Shown in pieces: positions 26,265 to 34,139 of a stretch of DNA of 64,000 bases. The translations under genes were made by a program, and so were the position numbers. Under the pieces are notes generated by a model. It was not told the DNA's origin, ran no database searches, and was given only the letters and a program-made list of their open reading frames with translations. Within the stretch, counting starts at the first letter, position 1. Each line of letters starts with the position of its first letter. Source of the DNA: Leeuwenhoekiella polynyae (lineage in GTDB: Bacteria > Bacteroidota > Bacteroidia > Flavobacteriales > Flavobacteriaceae); contig NZ_QOVK01000010.1 in NCBI RefSeq assembly GCF_004104075.1, positions 62,001 to 126,000 on the forward strand. Direction: 5' to 3'.

Positions 26265-26972
26265 CTAGCGTCTTCCTCCAAAAATTTGAAGTGCGAAGTA
26301 TAATAAAGTTGCAAGTGAACCTATCGCTGCCACAACATAGGTACGAGCAGCCCATTTAAGTGCATCTGCTGCACCATCGTGTTCCTGACGTGTCAACATA
26401 TTGGATGATTCTAACCAGGCCAAAGCACGATTACTCGCATCATATTCTACCGGTAAGGTTATGAAGGAAAATAAAGTTCCCATCGCAAAAAGTCCTAAAC
26501 CGATAAGTGCTACAGTCATCCCTAATCCAGAACCAATGATTGACATCAACACCACACCACCTATAATTACAAACATAGACATCCGAGAAGCCACGCTAAC
26601 TACAGGCACCAATTTAGAACGCATGGTCAACCAACTATACGCTTTTGCGTGCTGCACGGCGTGCCCGCACTCGTGTGCTGCTACCGCAGCCGCAGCGGCA
26701 TTCCGCTGATTGTACACCGGTTCACTCAAGTTTACCGTTTTATTGGCAGGGTTGTAATGGTCTGTCAACTGGCCCTGTACCGAAATGACTTTTACATCAG
26801 TAATCCCATTATCACTAAGCATCTTGCGAGCAATTTCAGCTCCGCTCATCCCATTTTGTAAGTGTACTTGTGAATACTCTTTAAACTTACTTTTTAATTT
26901 ATTACTAACTAACCAACTTACTAGTGCGATTGCACCTATAAGTATATAGTAGCCCATATATCCTCCAAACAT
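26265..26972 (-). CDS. YugP-family membrane zinc metallopeptidase
   Basis: A 235-aa inner-membrane protease of the YugP (neutral zinc metallopeptidase) family. An N-terminal membrane helix (about 5-22) is followed by the zinc motif HECGHAVQHA (about 100-109), two central hydrophobic segments (about 125-170) and a C-terminal helix (about 210-230). Members are thought to degrade or process membrane proteins; the substrate is not known. The gene has its own terminator, and a repeat-rich spacer separates it from leuS. Confidence 0.88.
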   Translation of the reverse strand: MFGGYMGYYILIGAIALVSWLVSNKLKSKFKEYSQVHLQNGMSGAEIARKMLSDNGITDVKVISVQGQLTDHYNPANKTVNLSEPVYNQRNAAAAAVAAHECGHAVQHAKAYSWLTMRSKLVPVVSVASRMSMFVIIGGVVLMSIIGSGLGMTVALIGLGLFAMGTLFSFITLPVEYDASNRALAWLESSNMLTRQEHDGAADALKWAARTYVVAAIGSLATLLYFALQIFGGRR

Positions 26973-27172
26973 AATTTTTAGTTTTAATTCATTAAAGCTA
27001 ATGAATAATTAGCAAAAAATAAGCCGAAAACATCAGCTGACGTATTGGCTGTCACTTCGAGTTTTTGATGGAGGTCATTACCGGAATTAAAAGTTTCGAG
27101 AGGGATCGCTTTGATACACCGCTCCTTTGGTCCCGTTACTCAGCGACCGGTTTACTCCAAGTTTTAGTCAGT

Positions 27173-27228
27173 TCGAGCGCAGTCGAGAACCAAACTACAT
27201 TTAAAGCTAGCATCTCGACTGCGCTCGA
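27173..27228. repeat. 16-bp inverted repeat (TCGAGCGCAGTCGAGA)
   Basis: Perfect arms at 27173-27188 and 27213-27228 separated by 24 bases, followed by TGTGACACTGAG. The motif resembles the 'ctcgactgcgctcga' repeats that are scattered through many Bacteroidota genomes. Confidence 0.8.
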
Positions 27229-27295
27229 TGTGACACTGAGAATTCCAGAAATATTATACCTTGTATTTCTAATTTTGTATTTCCGATTTTCAATT

Positions 27296-27317
27296 CCCCC
27301 TTTGGGGGTTTAGGGGG
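27296..27317. repeat. Solo right-end copy of the CCCCC/GGGGG element at the leuS stop codon
   Basis: CCCCCTTTGGGGG followed by TTTAGGGGG, closely matching the right inverted repeat of the DUF559 element (29893-29916). The leuS stop codon TAG occupies the three bases right after it (27318-27320). Confidence 0.8.
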
Positions 27318-30300
27318 CTAGCCTACAAAATTCACGATCTTTCCGGGAACCACGATGACTTTTTTAGGTTCGCGACCGCCTAAATATTCCTGAGTTTTCT
27401 CGTATGCACGTACCGCTTTTTCGATTTCTTCTTTAGAAAGATCTAGCGGAAGCTCCATTGTAAAACGCATTTTCCCGTTAAACGAAATCGGGTATTCTTT
27501 ACTGCTTTCTACCAAATGCTTGGCGTCAAACTCCGGAAACGGTGCCGTTGCAATCGAACCTTCGTGACCCAATAAACTCCATAATTCTTCTGCGATGTGT
27601 GGAGCATACGGCGAAATCAAAACCACCAAAGGTTCCAGCACTTCACGGTTGTTACATTTTGCAGCAGCCAACTCGTTAACGGCAATCATGAAGGTAGAAA
27701 CCGAAGTATTGAAACTGAAGTTCTCGATATCTTCCTGCACCTTTTTGATGGTTTTATGAAGAACTTTAAGCCCCTCGGTCCCCGAAGGGGAAGCATCAAC
27801 GTAGAACTCACCAACATTTCCATTAGGATCAACTTTGTGATACAACTTCCAGAGTTTTTTGAGGAAGTTATGTACTCCGGTTATTCCTGCAGTATTCCAG
27901 GGTTTTGCCTGCTCTAACGGACCTAAAAACATCTCGTACATACGCAAGGTATCGGCGCCGTACTCCTCACAAATATCATCGGGGTTTACCACGTTGTATT
28001 TGGATTTGGACATTTTTTCTACTTCGCGTGAAACTTTTACTCTATAATCTTTTGCACCTGAATCAGGAAAAATAATTCTCAATGACTCATCAATAAAAAT
28101 TGAATTTACAAGCTCCTTTCTCCAATTCCGAAACTCAGGAACATCTAATAAATTTGATGTATTTACAAAGGAAACATCAACAACAAATTTTCTTCCTCTA
28201 TCCAAGACCTTTACATTAAGATTTTTATGACCTAAATCTTTTTCAATTTCATTAGAATACCATTTTTCTATTTCAGAAAGCTTTTCTTTAAAATGATCAT
28301 TAAAATTGCTTTCCTGATATGCAGGAAGGAAATCACTCGAGAAAAATAAAGGCCTTAAAGAAATATAGTCCGACACATCTATTGCTTCATCCATAGTCAA
28401 TTCAGATTCATCATACTCAACATAAACTGAATGTGCAAAAGCACTCTCCCCCAAAATCATCCCCTGATTGATGAGCTTTTTAAACGGCTCTTCAACTGGG
28501 GCGAAGCCACGGTCTTTTAAAAATTTCACCCAGAAACGGCTGTATAGTAAATGACCAGTAGCGTGTTCGCTACCTCCAATGTAGAGGTCTACATTTTGCC
28601 AGTACTCCATCGCTTCTTTTGATGCAAAAGCCTCGTCGCGCAAGGCTTTCTCCATATACCTAAAGAAATACCAGCTGCTTCCTGCCCAACCGGGCATGGT
28701 GTTCAGCTCCAGCCCATAAACACCCGAAGGGGTATTCTCAGCATCAGCTCCCCCTTTGGGGGTTGGGGGGCCTACTACTTCGTTGGTATTCGTATCCCAA
28801 TGCCACTTCGTGGCGCGACCTAGTGGCGGTTCACCTTCTTCGGTGGGTAAGTATTTTTCTACTTCCGGGAGCTCTAAAGGCAGGTATTTCGCATCAATCA
28901 TTTGCGGCATACCGTCCACGTAATAAACCGGGAAGGGTTCTCCCCAATAGCGCTGACGGCTAAAGACTGCATCTCGCAGGCGGTAATTGACTTTTCCTTT
29001 ACCGGCGCCTATTTTCTCCAATTCTTCAATCGCTTTAGGAAGCGCCTGCTTGTATGAAAGTCCGTTTAAGAAATCAGAATCTTTCAACGGTGTATTGTCC
29101 TTTTCGGCGTAAGCCTGCTCGCTGATATCAATTCCGTCAAAAATATTTTTAATCGGAATACCAAAATGTGTCGCAAAATCCCAGTCGCGCTGATCCCCGC
29201 AAGGTACGGCCATCACCGCACCGGTACCGTAACCGGCCAGTACATAATCCCCTATCCAGATCGGGATGGGCTCTTTAGTAAATGGGTGCTCTGCATAAGC
29301 CCCAGTAAATGCCCCCGAAATAGTCTTTACATCAGCCATACGCTCGCGCTCGCTACGCTTGGCAGTCGCCTCAATGTAGGCGTCAACCTCAGCCTTTTGC
29401 TCAGGTGTGGTAATCTCCTGTACCAGGTCCAACTCGGGTGCCAGCGTCATAAACGTTACCCCAAAAATAGTGTCGGGACGGGTGGTGAAGACTTCAATCC
29501 CCCTAACCCCCGAAGGGGGAACAAACGCATCTAAACTTGCTGTGATCTGATCGATCACCTTTTGCAAATCATGAAGAACTTCTTCATTTTTAAACCGAAT
29601 AACTTGATATCCTATATCTTCTAATACTTCTGTTCTTGCCTGATCTTTTCCCTGTTGATTATCGTGAACAGATCCGTCTACTTCAATTATAAGTTTCTTC
29701 GAAAGACATACAAAATCAACAATATACTCATCAATAACGTGCTGCCTTCTGAATTTTGAATCCAGTTTTTTTCCACTCAAAACTTCCCAAAGCAGCTGTT
29801 CTGCTTCAGTAGGCTGAGATCGCATTTTTTTTGCTTTTTCATTCAGCAACGCTGAATTATTTCCCCCTGTCCTATATCCCGGCTTACTTGTAGTTCCCCC
29901 TTTGGGGGCTAGGGGGAATTTGACCATCGCCCCTTTACTTCTACCAATCCAGTTGGTTTGTGAATCTTTAAGCGGTTGTGGCCAGTCGATATCTTGTAAA
30001 CCGTCTAATAAACGCTGTGCGTATGCGCTGATGCGCATACTCCATTGGGTCATTTTTTTACGCACTACGGGATGCCCACCACGTTCTGAAACGCCGTTAA
30101 CAATCTCATCGTTTGCTAATACGGTACCCAAAGCCGGACACCAGTTTACTTCGGTTTCAGCCAGGTAGGTTAAGCGGTATTTTAAAAGTATTTCCTGTTT
30201 TGCTTTCGCGGAAGCGTTTTTCCAATCTTCAGCAGTAAAAGATTCCACATCTTCATCGCACACCGCATTTACAGAAGTATTTCCTTCAGCTTCAAATTTG

Positions 30301-30785
30301 GCGATCAGCGTGTCAATATGTTCCGCTTTGTTGCTGTCGTTGTTGTACCAACTTTCAAAAAGCTGAATAAAAATCCACTGTGTCCACTTATAATATTCGG
30401 GATTTGACGTGCGCACCTCGCGACTCCAGTCAAATGAAAAACCGATTTTATCCAATTGCTCGCGGTAACGGGCAATATTGGTTTCGGTAGTGATTGCCGG
30501 GTGTTGACCGGTTTGAATCGCATATTGCTCTGCCGGAAGTCCAAATGAATCATACCCCTGTGGATGCAACACATTATACCCTTGATGCCGTTTGTAACGC
30601 GCATAAATGTCACTGGCGATATACCCTAGCGGATGACCCACGTGCAGTCCCGCCCCAGAAGGATAGGGAAACATATCAAGCACATAATATTTAGGCTTAT
30701 CGCTGTTGTTTTGGGCTTCAAAGGTTTTGTGTTCTTTCCAAAACTGTTGCCACTTTTCTTCTATCGCGTTAAAATCGTAATTCAT
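27318..30785 (-). CDS. leuS: Leucyl-tRNA synthetase carrying an in-frame DUF559 nuclease insertion
   Basis: Class I synthetase charging tRNA-Leu. HIGH is HVGH (48-51), KMSKS is 924-928, and the CP1 editing domain shows TTRPDTIFG (from residue 434). At 1155 aa it is over 200 residues longer than the usual ~920-950. The excess is explained by: residues 291-429, a DUF559 endonuclease domain inside inverted repeats, between VKF and the IEVFTTRPDT editing strand; residues 672-691, a short ORF-less copy of the same element; about 998-1006, a solo end; and an expanded AT-rich segment (about 785-915) before KMSKS. The frame is unbroken. Whether the inserted protein parts are tolerated as such or removed cannot be told from sequence. 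Confidence 0.93.
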   Translation of the reverse strand: MNYDFNAIEEKWQQFWKEHKTFEAQNNSDKPKYYVLDMFPYPSGAGLHVGHPLGYIASDIYARYKRHQGYNVLHPQGYDSFGLPAEQYAIQTGQHPAITTETNIARYREQLDKIGFSFDWSREVRTSNPEYYKWTQWIFIQLFESWYNNDSNKAEHIDTLIAKFEAEGNTSVNAVCDEDVESFTAEDWKNASAKAKQEILLKYRLTYLAETEVNWCPALGTVLANDEIVNGVSERGGHPVVRKKMTQWSMRISAYAQRLLDGLQDIDWPQPLKDSQTNWIGRSKGAMVKFPLAPKGGTTSKPGYRTGGNNSALLNEKAKKMRSQPTEAEQLLWEVLSGKKLDSKFRRQHVIDEYIVDFVCLSKKLIIEVDGSVHDNQQGKDQARTEVLEDIGYQVIRFKNEEVLHDLQKVIDQITASLDAFVPPSGVRGIEVFTTRPDTIFGVTFMTLAPELDLVQEITTPEQKAEVDAYIEATAKRSERERMADVKTISGAFTGAYAEHPFTKEPIPIWIGDYVLAGYGTGAVMAVPCGDQRDWDFATHFGIPIKNIFDGIDISEQAYAEKDNTPLKDSDFLNGLSYKQALPKAIEELEKIGAGKGKVNYRLRDAVFSRQRYWGEPFPVYYVDGMPQMIDAKYLPLELPEVEKYLPTEEGEPPLGRATKWHWDTNTNEVVGPPTPKGGADAENTPSGVYGLELNTMPGWAGSSWYFFRYMEKALRDEAFASKEAMEYWQNVDLYIGGSEHATGHLLYSRFWVKFLKDRGFAPVEEPFKKLINQGMILGESAFAHSVYVEYDESELTMDEAIDVSDYISLRPLFFSSDFLPAYQESNFNDHFKEKLSEIEKWYSNEIEKDLGHKNLNVKVLDRGRKFVVDVSFVNTSNLLDVPEFRNWRKELVNSIFIDESLRIIFPDSGAKDYRVKVSREVEKMSKSKYNVVNPDDICEEYGADTLRMYEMFLGPLEQAKPWNTAGITGVHNFLKKLWKLYHKVDPNGNVGEFYVDASPSGTEGLKVLHKTIKKVQEDIENFSFNTSVSTFMIAVNELAAAKCNNREVLEPLVVLISPYAPHIAEELWSLLGHEGSIATAPFPEFDAKHLVESSKEYPISFNGKMRFTMELPLDLSKEEIEKAVRAYEKTQEYLGGREPKKVIVVPGKIVNFVG
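27770..27794. repeat. Solo left-end copy of the CCCCC/GGGGG element inside leuS
   Basis: GCCCCTCGGTCCCCGAAGGG and the following GAAGC resemble the left inverted repeat of the DUF559 element. It is read in leuS as residues about 998-1006 (ASPSGTEGL), after the KMSKS domain. Confidence 0.7.
28713..28770. repeat. Short ORF-less copy of the DUF559-associated element inside leuS
   Basis: A left-type end (28713-28732, containing CACCCGAAGGGG) and a right-type end (28748-28770, CCCCCTTTGGGGG then TTGGGGGG) are separated by 15 bases. It is read in frame as leuS residues 672-691 (GPPTPKGG...TPSGVYG). It looks like a miniature, non-coding derivative of the larger element. Confidence 0.75.
29499..29916 (-). 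mobile_element. DUF559 element with 24-bp terminal inverted repeats inserted in leuS
   Basis: The left end (29499-29522, CCCCCTAACCCCCGAAGGGG then GAAC) and right end (29893-29916, the complement of CCCCCTAGCCCCCAAAGGGG then GAAC) match at 22 of 24 positions. AAT lies outside both ends and may be a 3-bp target duplication. The interior encodes a DUF559/Vsr-like nuclease domain: M321 as a possible internal start, TEAEQLLW, FRRQH, then D357 (IVDFVC), E368 and D370 (IIEVDG) as PD-(D/E)XK-type residues, and VIRFKNEEV. A 7-bp hairpin (ATTCAGC/GCTGAAT) lies just upstream of M321. The element is open in the leuS frame throughout. Confidence 0.85.
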
Positions 30786-30826
30786 CCTAGGTTCATTTGT
30801 TGAAATTGCTTTAAGACTTGTAAACT

Positions 30827-30894
30827 GTCAAACTGAGCTTGTCGAAGTTTCAACCCATTAGTCATTAATTGGTCTTCGACAGGCTCAGACTGAC
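30827..30894. repeat. 21-bp inverted repeat (GCTTGTCGAAG type) upstream of leuS
   Basis: Arms at 30827-30847 (GTCAAACTGAGCTTGTCGAA then G) and 30874-30894 match at about 18 of 21 positions. It is the 'actgagcttgtcgaag' palindrome found in many Bacteroidota intergenic regions. It lies between panE and leuS, 42 bases before the leuS start. Confidence 0.8.
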
Positions 30895-30983
30895 AAACGA
30901 AATCTAAAGCATATCTTTTAGAAGCGGCAAATTTAACGATTTAAAAGCGATTTGAGACTTCAGATTCCTTCATCAAAATTTAG

Positions 30984-31907
30984 TTAAGACCGCGCCTCTT
31001 TTTCCATAGGTAATAAGCACTCGTAAATGAGTTCGTTTACCGGGACTGAAACCCCTAACCGTTTCCCTTCCCGAACAATATACCCATTAAAATTATCGAG
31101 TTCGCTGGGTTTGCCTTCCATAATATCCCGTTGGGTGGAAGCAGTAACCTCAGCATCTTGATTTTGAATCACTTCAAAAACCGAATCCATATGGGCTTCT
31201 GTTAGATTTATTCCTTTGGCTTTTGCAACTTTAAAAATCTCTTGGGCAGTATCTTTCATCATCTGGAACAGGTATTCGCTGGAACGTATTTTACCCATAG
31301 GCACGCGGGTTAATCCGCCAATACCGCTTATCGTACAGATGAATAAAAATTTCTTCCAGATCTCAACCTGAATGTTTTCTACTGAATCACTCACAAAACC
31401 AGCTTCCTGAAACAATTCCTGAAGGGCTTTTATGCGGTCAGTAAGACTGCCGTTGAGTTCTCCAAATATTATAATTGGCTCAAACGTAAGATGTTTTATT
31501 TTACCGGGACCGTCTTTAAAAGCTATAATTCTGCACAATCCTCCTAAAACCTGAGCATCGGGCAACACCTCGAGAATTTTCTCTGCATTTGCAGCACCAT
31601 TTTGCAAGGGTAAAAACACGGTTTCAGATTTTACATACGGCTTTAAAGCTTGAATACTCTCAGGAACTTGCCAGGATTTAACACCTAGAATCACTAAATC
31701 CGGAGTAGGTATTTCGCTGAGATCATCAGTTGCCAGATCGGGTTCCGCTACAAAATCGCCTTTGTAACTGGTTACCTGCAATCCATTTTGTTTAATCGCT
31801 TCCAGATGCTTTCCGCGAGCGATAAACGTTATATGATTATTGGTTTTAGTCAGTTTTCCGCCAAAATAGCCGCCAACTCCTCCTATTCCGTATATTAAAA
31901 TGTTCAT
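30984..31907 (-). CDS. panE: 2-dehydropantoate 2-reductase (ketopantoate reductase)
   Basis: A 307-aa NADPH-dependent enzyme reducing ketopantoate to pantoate in pantothenate and CoA synthesis. The Rossmann motif ILIYGIGGVGGYFGGKL is at the N-terminus, LGVKSWQV and LPLQNGAANAEKI follow, and the catalytic Lys lies in EIWKKFLFICTISGI (about 188-202). The C-terminal helical domain with KPSELDNFNGYIVREGKRLG is complete. Divergent from ftsX. Some homologues act on other 2-keto acids, so substrate is by family only. Confidence 0.87.
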   Translation of the reverse strand: MNILIYGIGGVGGYFGGKLTKTNNHITFIARGKHLEAIKQNGLQVTSYKGDFVAEPDLATDDLSEIPTPDLVILGVKSWQVPESIQALKPYVKSETVFLPLQNGAANAEKILEVLPDAQVLGGLCRIIAFKDGPGKIKHLTFEPIIIFGELNGSLTDRIKALQELFQEAGFVSDSVENIQVEIWKKFLFICTISGIGGLTRVPMGKIRSSEYLFQMMKDTAQEIFKVAKAKGINLTEAHMDSVFEVIQNQDAEVTASTQRDIMEGKPSELDNFNGYIVREGKRLGVSVPVNELIYECLLPMEKEARS

Positions 31908-32039
31908 CAGTTTATCATTTTCAGGGTTAAGCTTTTAATTATAAGATGTTTCAACCCTTATAAACGCTGAAAGTAGCGAAAGCTTTGATATAAAAATACA
32001 AAATGCGAAATGCGTACGTTTAAGAAGCACGAACTTTAG

Positions 32040-32047
32040 TATTTTTG
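32040..32047 (+). promoter_or_regulatory. Putative -7 box (TATTTTTG) of the ftsX cluster
   Basis: Exact TAnnTTTG match 33 bases before the ftsX ATG, with a GTTTAAG that could serve as -33 element about 17 bases further up. Confidence 0.45.
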
Positions 32048-32080
32048 CCCACTAGTGGTATCTAAATTTTAAGCAGCAAT

Positions 32081-32959
32081 ATGGCATCATCTTTTGAAAA
32101 GTTTCAACGTCGCAGATTGATCTCATCTTATTTTTCGGTGATTTTAAGTATTGCGTTGGTGCTCTTCTTACTCGGTCTGCTGGGACTTCTGGTGCTGAAT
32201 TCTAAAAAAGTTGCTGATCATTTTAAGGAGCAAATCGCGCTTACGATCTATCTGAAAGATGACGCCAAAGATGTTGAGATCAAGCAACTTGAAAAAACAC
32301 TGGCACTAGCAGATTATACAAAATCGACTCAGTTTGTTTCTAAGGAAGATGCTGCAGAAAAACACAGCAAAGAAATAGGGGAGAATTTTATGGATTTTCT
32401 GGGGTACAATCCACTGCAGAACTCTATTGACGTTTACCTCAAAGCTGACTTTGTAGATGCCGCTCAGGTAAAAGAAATTGCCGACAATTTACTCGCAAAA
32501 GATTTTGTGGAAGAAGTAAACTACGATCAACCCTTGATCTCTTTACTCAACGATAATATCAAAAAAATAAGTTTGTGGATTGTGATCATCAGCGGCGTAT
32601 TTACGCTCATCGCTGTTTTGCTCATCAACTCTGCGATACGACTTTCAGTTTACTCTAAACGATTTACCATAAAAACCATGCAAATGGTAGGCGCTACCAA
32701 AGGTTTTATTCGCCGCCCGTTTATCTGGCTGAGTATGAAACTGGGAATGGTAGGCGCATTAATTGCTCTGGCGGGGATGGCTGCGGTTTTATATTATTTA
32801 AACCAGACCTTTCCTGAGCTTGAACTACTTGCTGATCCTGTAATTCTCGCTATTTTATTTGTAGGTGTATTTGTAGCAAGCGTTATTATAACTTGGTTCA
32901 GTACTTTTTTAGCCACACAGCGTTTCTTAAATTTAAGAACAGACGAATTATACTATTAG
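32081..32959 (+). CDS. ftsX: Cell-division ABC-transporter permease-like protein FtsX
   Basis: A 292-aa inner-membrane protein with the FtsX layout: one N-terminal membrane helix (about 20-42), an extracytoplasmic domain (about 45-165) and three C-terminal helices (about 168-190, 220-245, 257-280) in a permease domain containing the TMQMVGATKGFIRRPF coupling segment. With FtsE (not in this window) it activates peptidoglycan hydrolysis during division. First gene of ftsX-DUF3098-uppP-truB, a cluster conserved in flavobacteria. Confidence 0.92.
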   Translation: MASSFEKFQRRRLISSYFSVILSIALVLFLLGLLGLLVLNSKKVADHFKEQIALTIYLKDDAKDVEIKQLEKTLALADYTKSTQFVSKEDAAEKHSKEIGENFMDFLGYNPLQNSIDVYLKADFVDAAQVKEIADNLLAKDFVEEVNYDQPLISLLNDNIKKISLWIVIISGVFTLIAVLLINSAIRLSVYSKRFTIKTMQMVGATKGFIRRPFIWLSMKLGMVGALIALAGMAAVLYYLNQTFPELELLADPVILAILFVGVFVASVIITWFSTFLATQRFLNLRTDELYY

Positions 32960-33005
32960 GTAAAGACATCGTGTCTTTTAAATCATAACATTTAACCCTT
33001 TAAAA

Positions 33006-33281
33006 ATGGGAGAACAAAAGCGTAAAAAGCAAAACGAACTGCACCGCAGTAGTTTTATTTTTAAAAAGAAAAATTATAAAGTGATGTTGATAGGTCTGGG
33101 TGTTATTGCACTTGGGTTTATTTTAATGTCTGGTGGCGGCAGCGATAACCCTAATGTCTTTAACCCGGAGATTTACAACTGGAGACGTATACGTCTGGCT
33201 CCTGCTTTGGTCTTAATAGGGTTTGGGATTGAGGTCTATGCGATATTGCTGAATCCTGATAAGAAAAAGAACGCCAACTAA
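33006..33281 (+). CDS. DUF3098 membrane protein
   Basis: A 91-aa protein with two hydrophobic segments (about 24-41 and 65-82) joined by a short loop containing SGGGSDNPNVFNPEIYNWRRIRLAP, the core of the DUF3098 family (split by one Arg-rich stretch). It lies 46 bases after ftsX and 20 bases before uppP on the same strand. Its constant position between these envelope genes suggests a part in envelope assembly, but no function is known. Confidence 0.85.
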   Translation: MGEQKRKKQNELHRSSFIFKKKNYKVMLIGLGVIALGFILMSGGGSDNPNVFNPEIYNWRRIRLAPALVLIGFGIEVYAILLNPDKKKNAN

Positions 33282-33301
33282 CCTCCTTTCAACCTTTTTA
33301 A

Positions 33302-34099
33302 ATGGATATAATTGACGCAATAATACTGGGTATTATTCAAGGACTTACCGAATTTTTACCGGTATCATCAAGTGGTCACCTCGAGCTGGGAAAAGCGATT
33401 TTAGGAGACAGCACCTTACCGGAAGAAAGTTTACTTTTTACCGTAGTACTTCATTTTGCAACCGCCTTGAGTACGCTGGTTGTTTTTAGGAAAGACATCC
33501 TTGAAATCATAACAGGTTTGTTTCAGTTTAAATGGAATGAAGAAACACAATTTTCTTTAAAAATCATTATCTCGATGATCCCTGCGGTGTTTATAGGACT
33601 CTTTTTTGAAGAGCAACTCGAATCACTTTTTGGCGGAAATATTCTTTTAGTTGGAATGATGCTCATCATTACCGCCTTATTGCTTTGGCTAGCAGATAAA
33701 GCAAAAGACACTCAAAAACCGGTAACCTATCGCAATGCTTTTGTAATCGGTATAGCTCAGGCTATCGCTATGCTTCCCGGAATTTCTCGCAGTGGCGCTA
33801 CAATTTCAACCTCGGTTTTATTAGGAAATGATAAAAGTAAAGCTGCTCGGTTTTCATTCTTAATGGTGGTTCCGTTGATTTTTGGGAAAATCGCTAAAGA
33901 TATTTTAGGTGGTGAGATCACTACTGAATCGGGTAACTTCACCGCTCTTTCTATAGGTTTTGTAGCTGCTTTTGTAAGTGGGCTTATCGCCTGTACCTGG
34001 ATGATCAAATTGGTTAAAAAGAGCAAGCTTTCTTGGTTTGCCGTTTATTGCCTGATCGTAGGAATCATTGCCGTAAGTTTTGGTTACTATAATTTATAA
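33302..34099 (+). CDS. uppP: Undecaprenyl-diphosphate phosphatase
   Basis: A 265-aa integral membrane phosphatase (BacA/UppP family) that recycles undecaprenyl pyrophosphate to the monophosphate for peptidoglycan and other envelope polymers. Both signatures are intact: the glutamate-rich GLTEFLPVSSSGHLELG near residues 14-30 and the PGISRSGATISTS motif near 160-172. Seven to eight membrane segments are expected. Activity also gives some bacitracin tolerance. Third gene of the ftsX cluster. Confidence 0.95.
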   Translation: MDIIDAIILGIIQGLTEFLPVSSSGHLELGKAILGDSTLPEESLLFTVVLHFATALSTLVVFRKDILEIITGLFQFKWNEETQFSLKIIISMIPAVFIGLFFEEQLESLFGGNILLVGMMLIITALLLWLADKAKDTQKPVTYRNAFVIGIAQAIAMLPGISRSGATISTSVLLGNDKSKAARFSFLMVVPLIFGKIAKDILGGEITTESGNFTALSIGFVAAFVSGLIACTWMIKLVKKSKLSWFAVYCLIVGIIAVSFGYYNL

Positions 34100-34139
34100 C
34101 CAACTCTCACCTGAATAAAAATCATTAACAGAAATACGT

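Larger units (their letters stand above)
26973..27317. other. Repeat-rich spacer between yugP-type gene and leuS
   Basis: A 345-base region without a convincing gene. It contains GTCACTTCGAG-type sequence near 27050, a perfect 16-bp inverted repeat at 27173-27228 and a CCCCC...GGGGG element end at 27296-27317 that adjoins the leuS stop codon. Confidence 0.6.

Noticed and set aside
29499-29916. DUF559 insertion as an intein
   Set aside because: No intein splicing blocks (Cys/Ser start, His-Asn end) are visible at the borders, and the ends are nucleotide inverted repeats.
27318-30785. leuS as a pseudogene
   Set aside because: All catalytic motifs are present and the frame has no stop or shift over 1155 codons. 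Multiple insertions that all keep the frame argue for selection for function.
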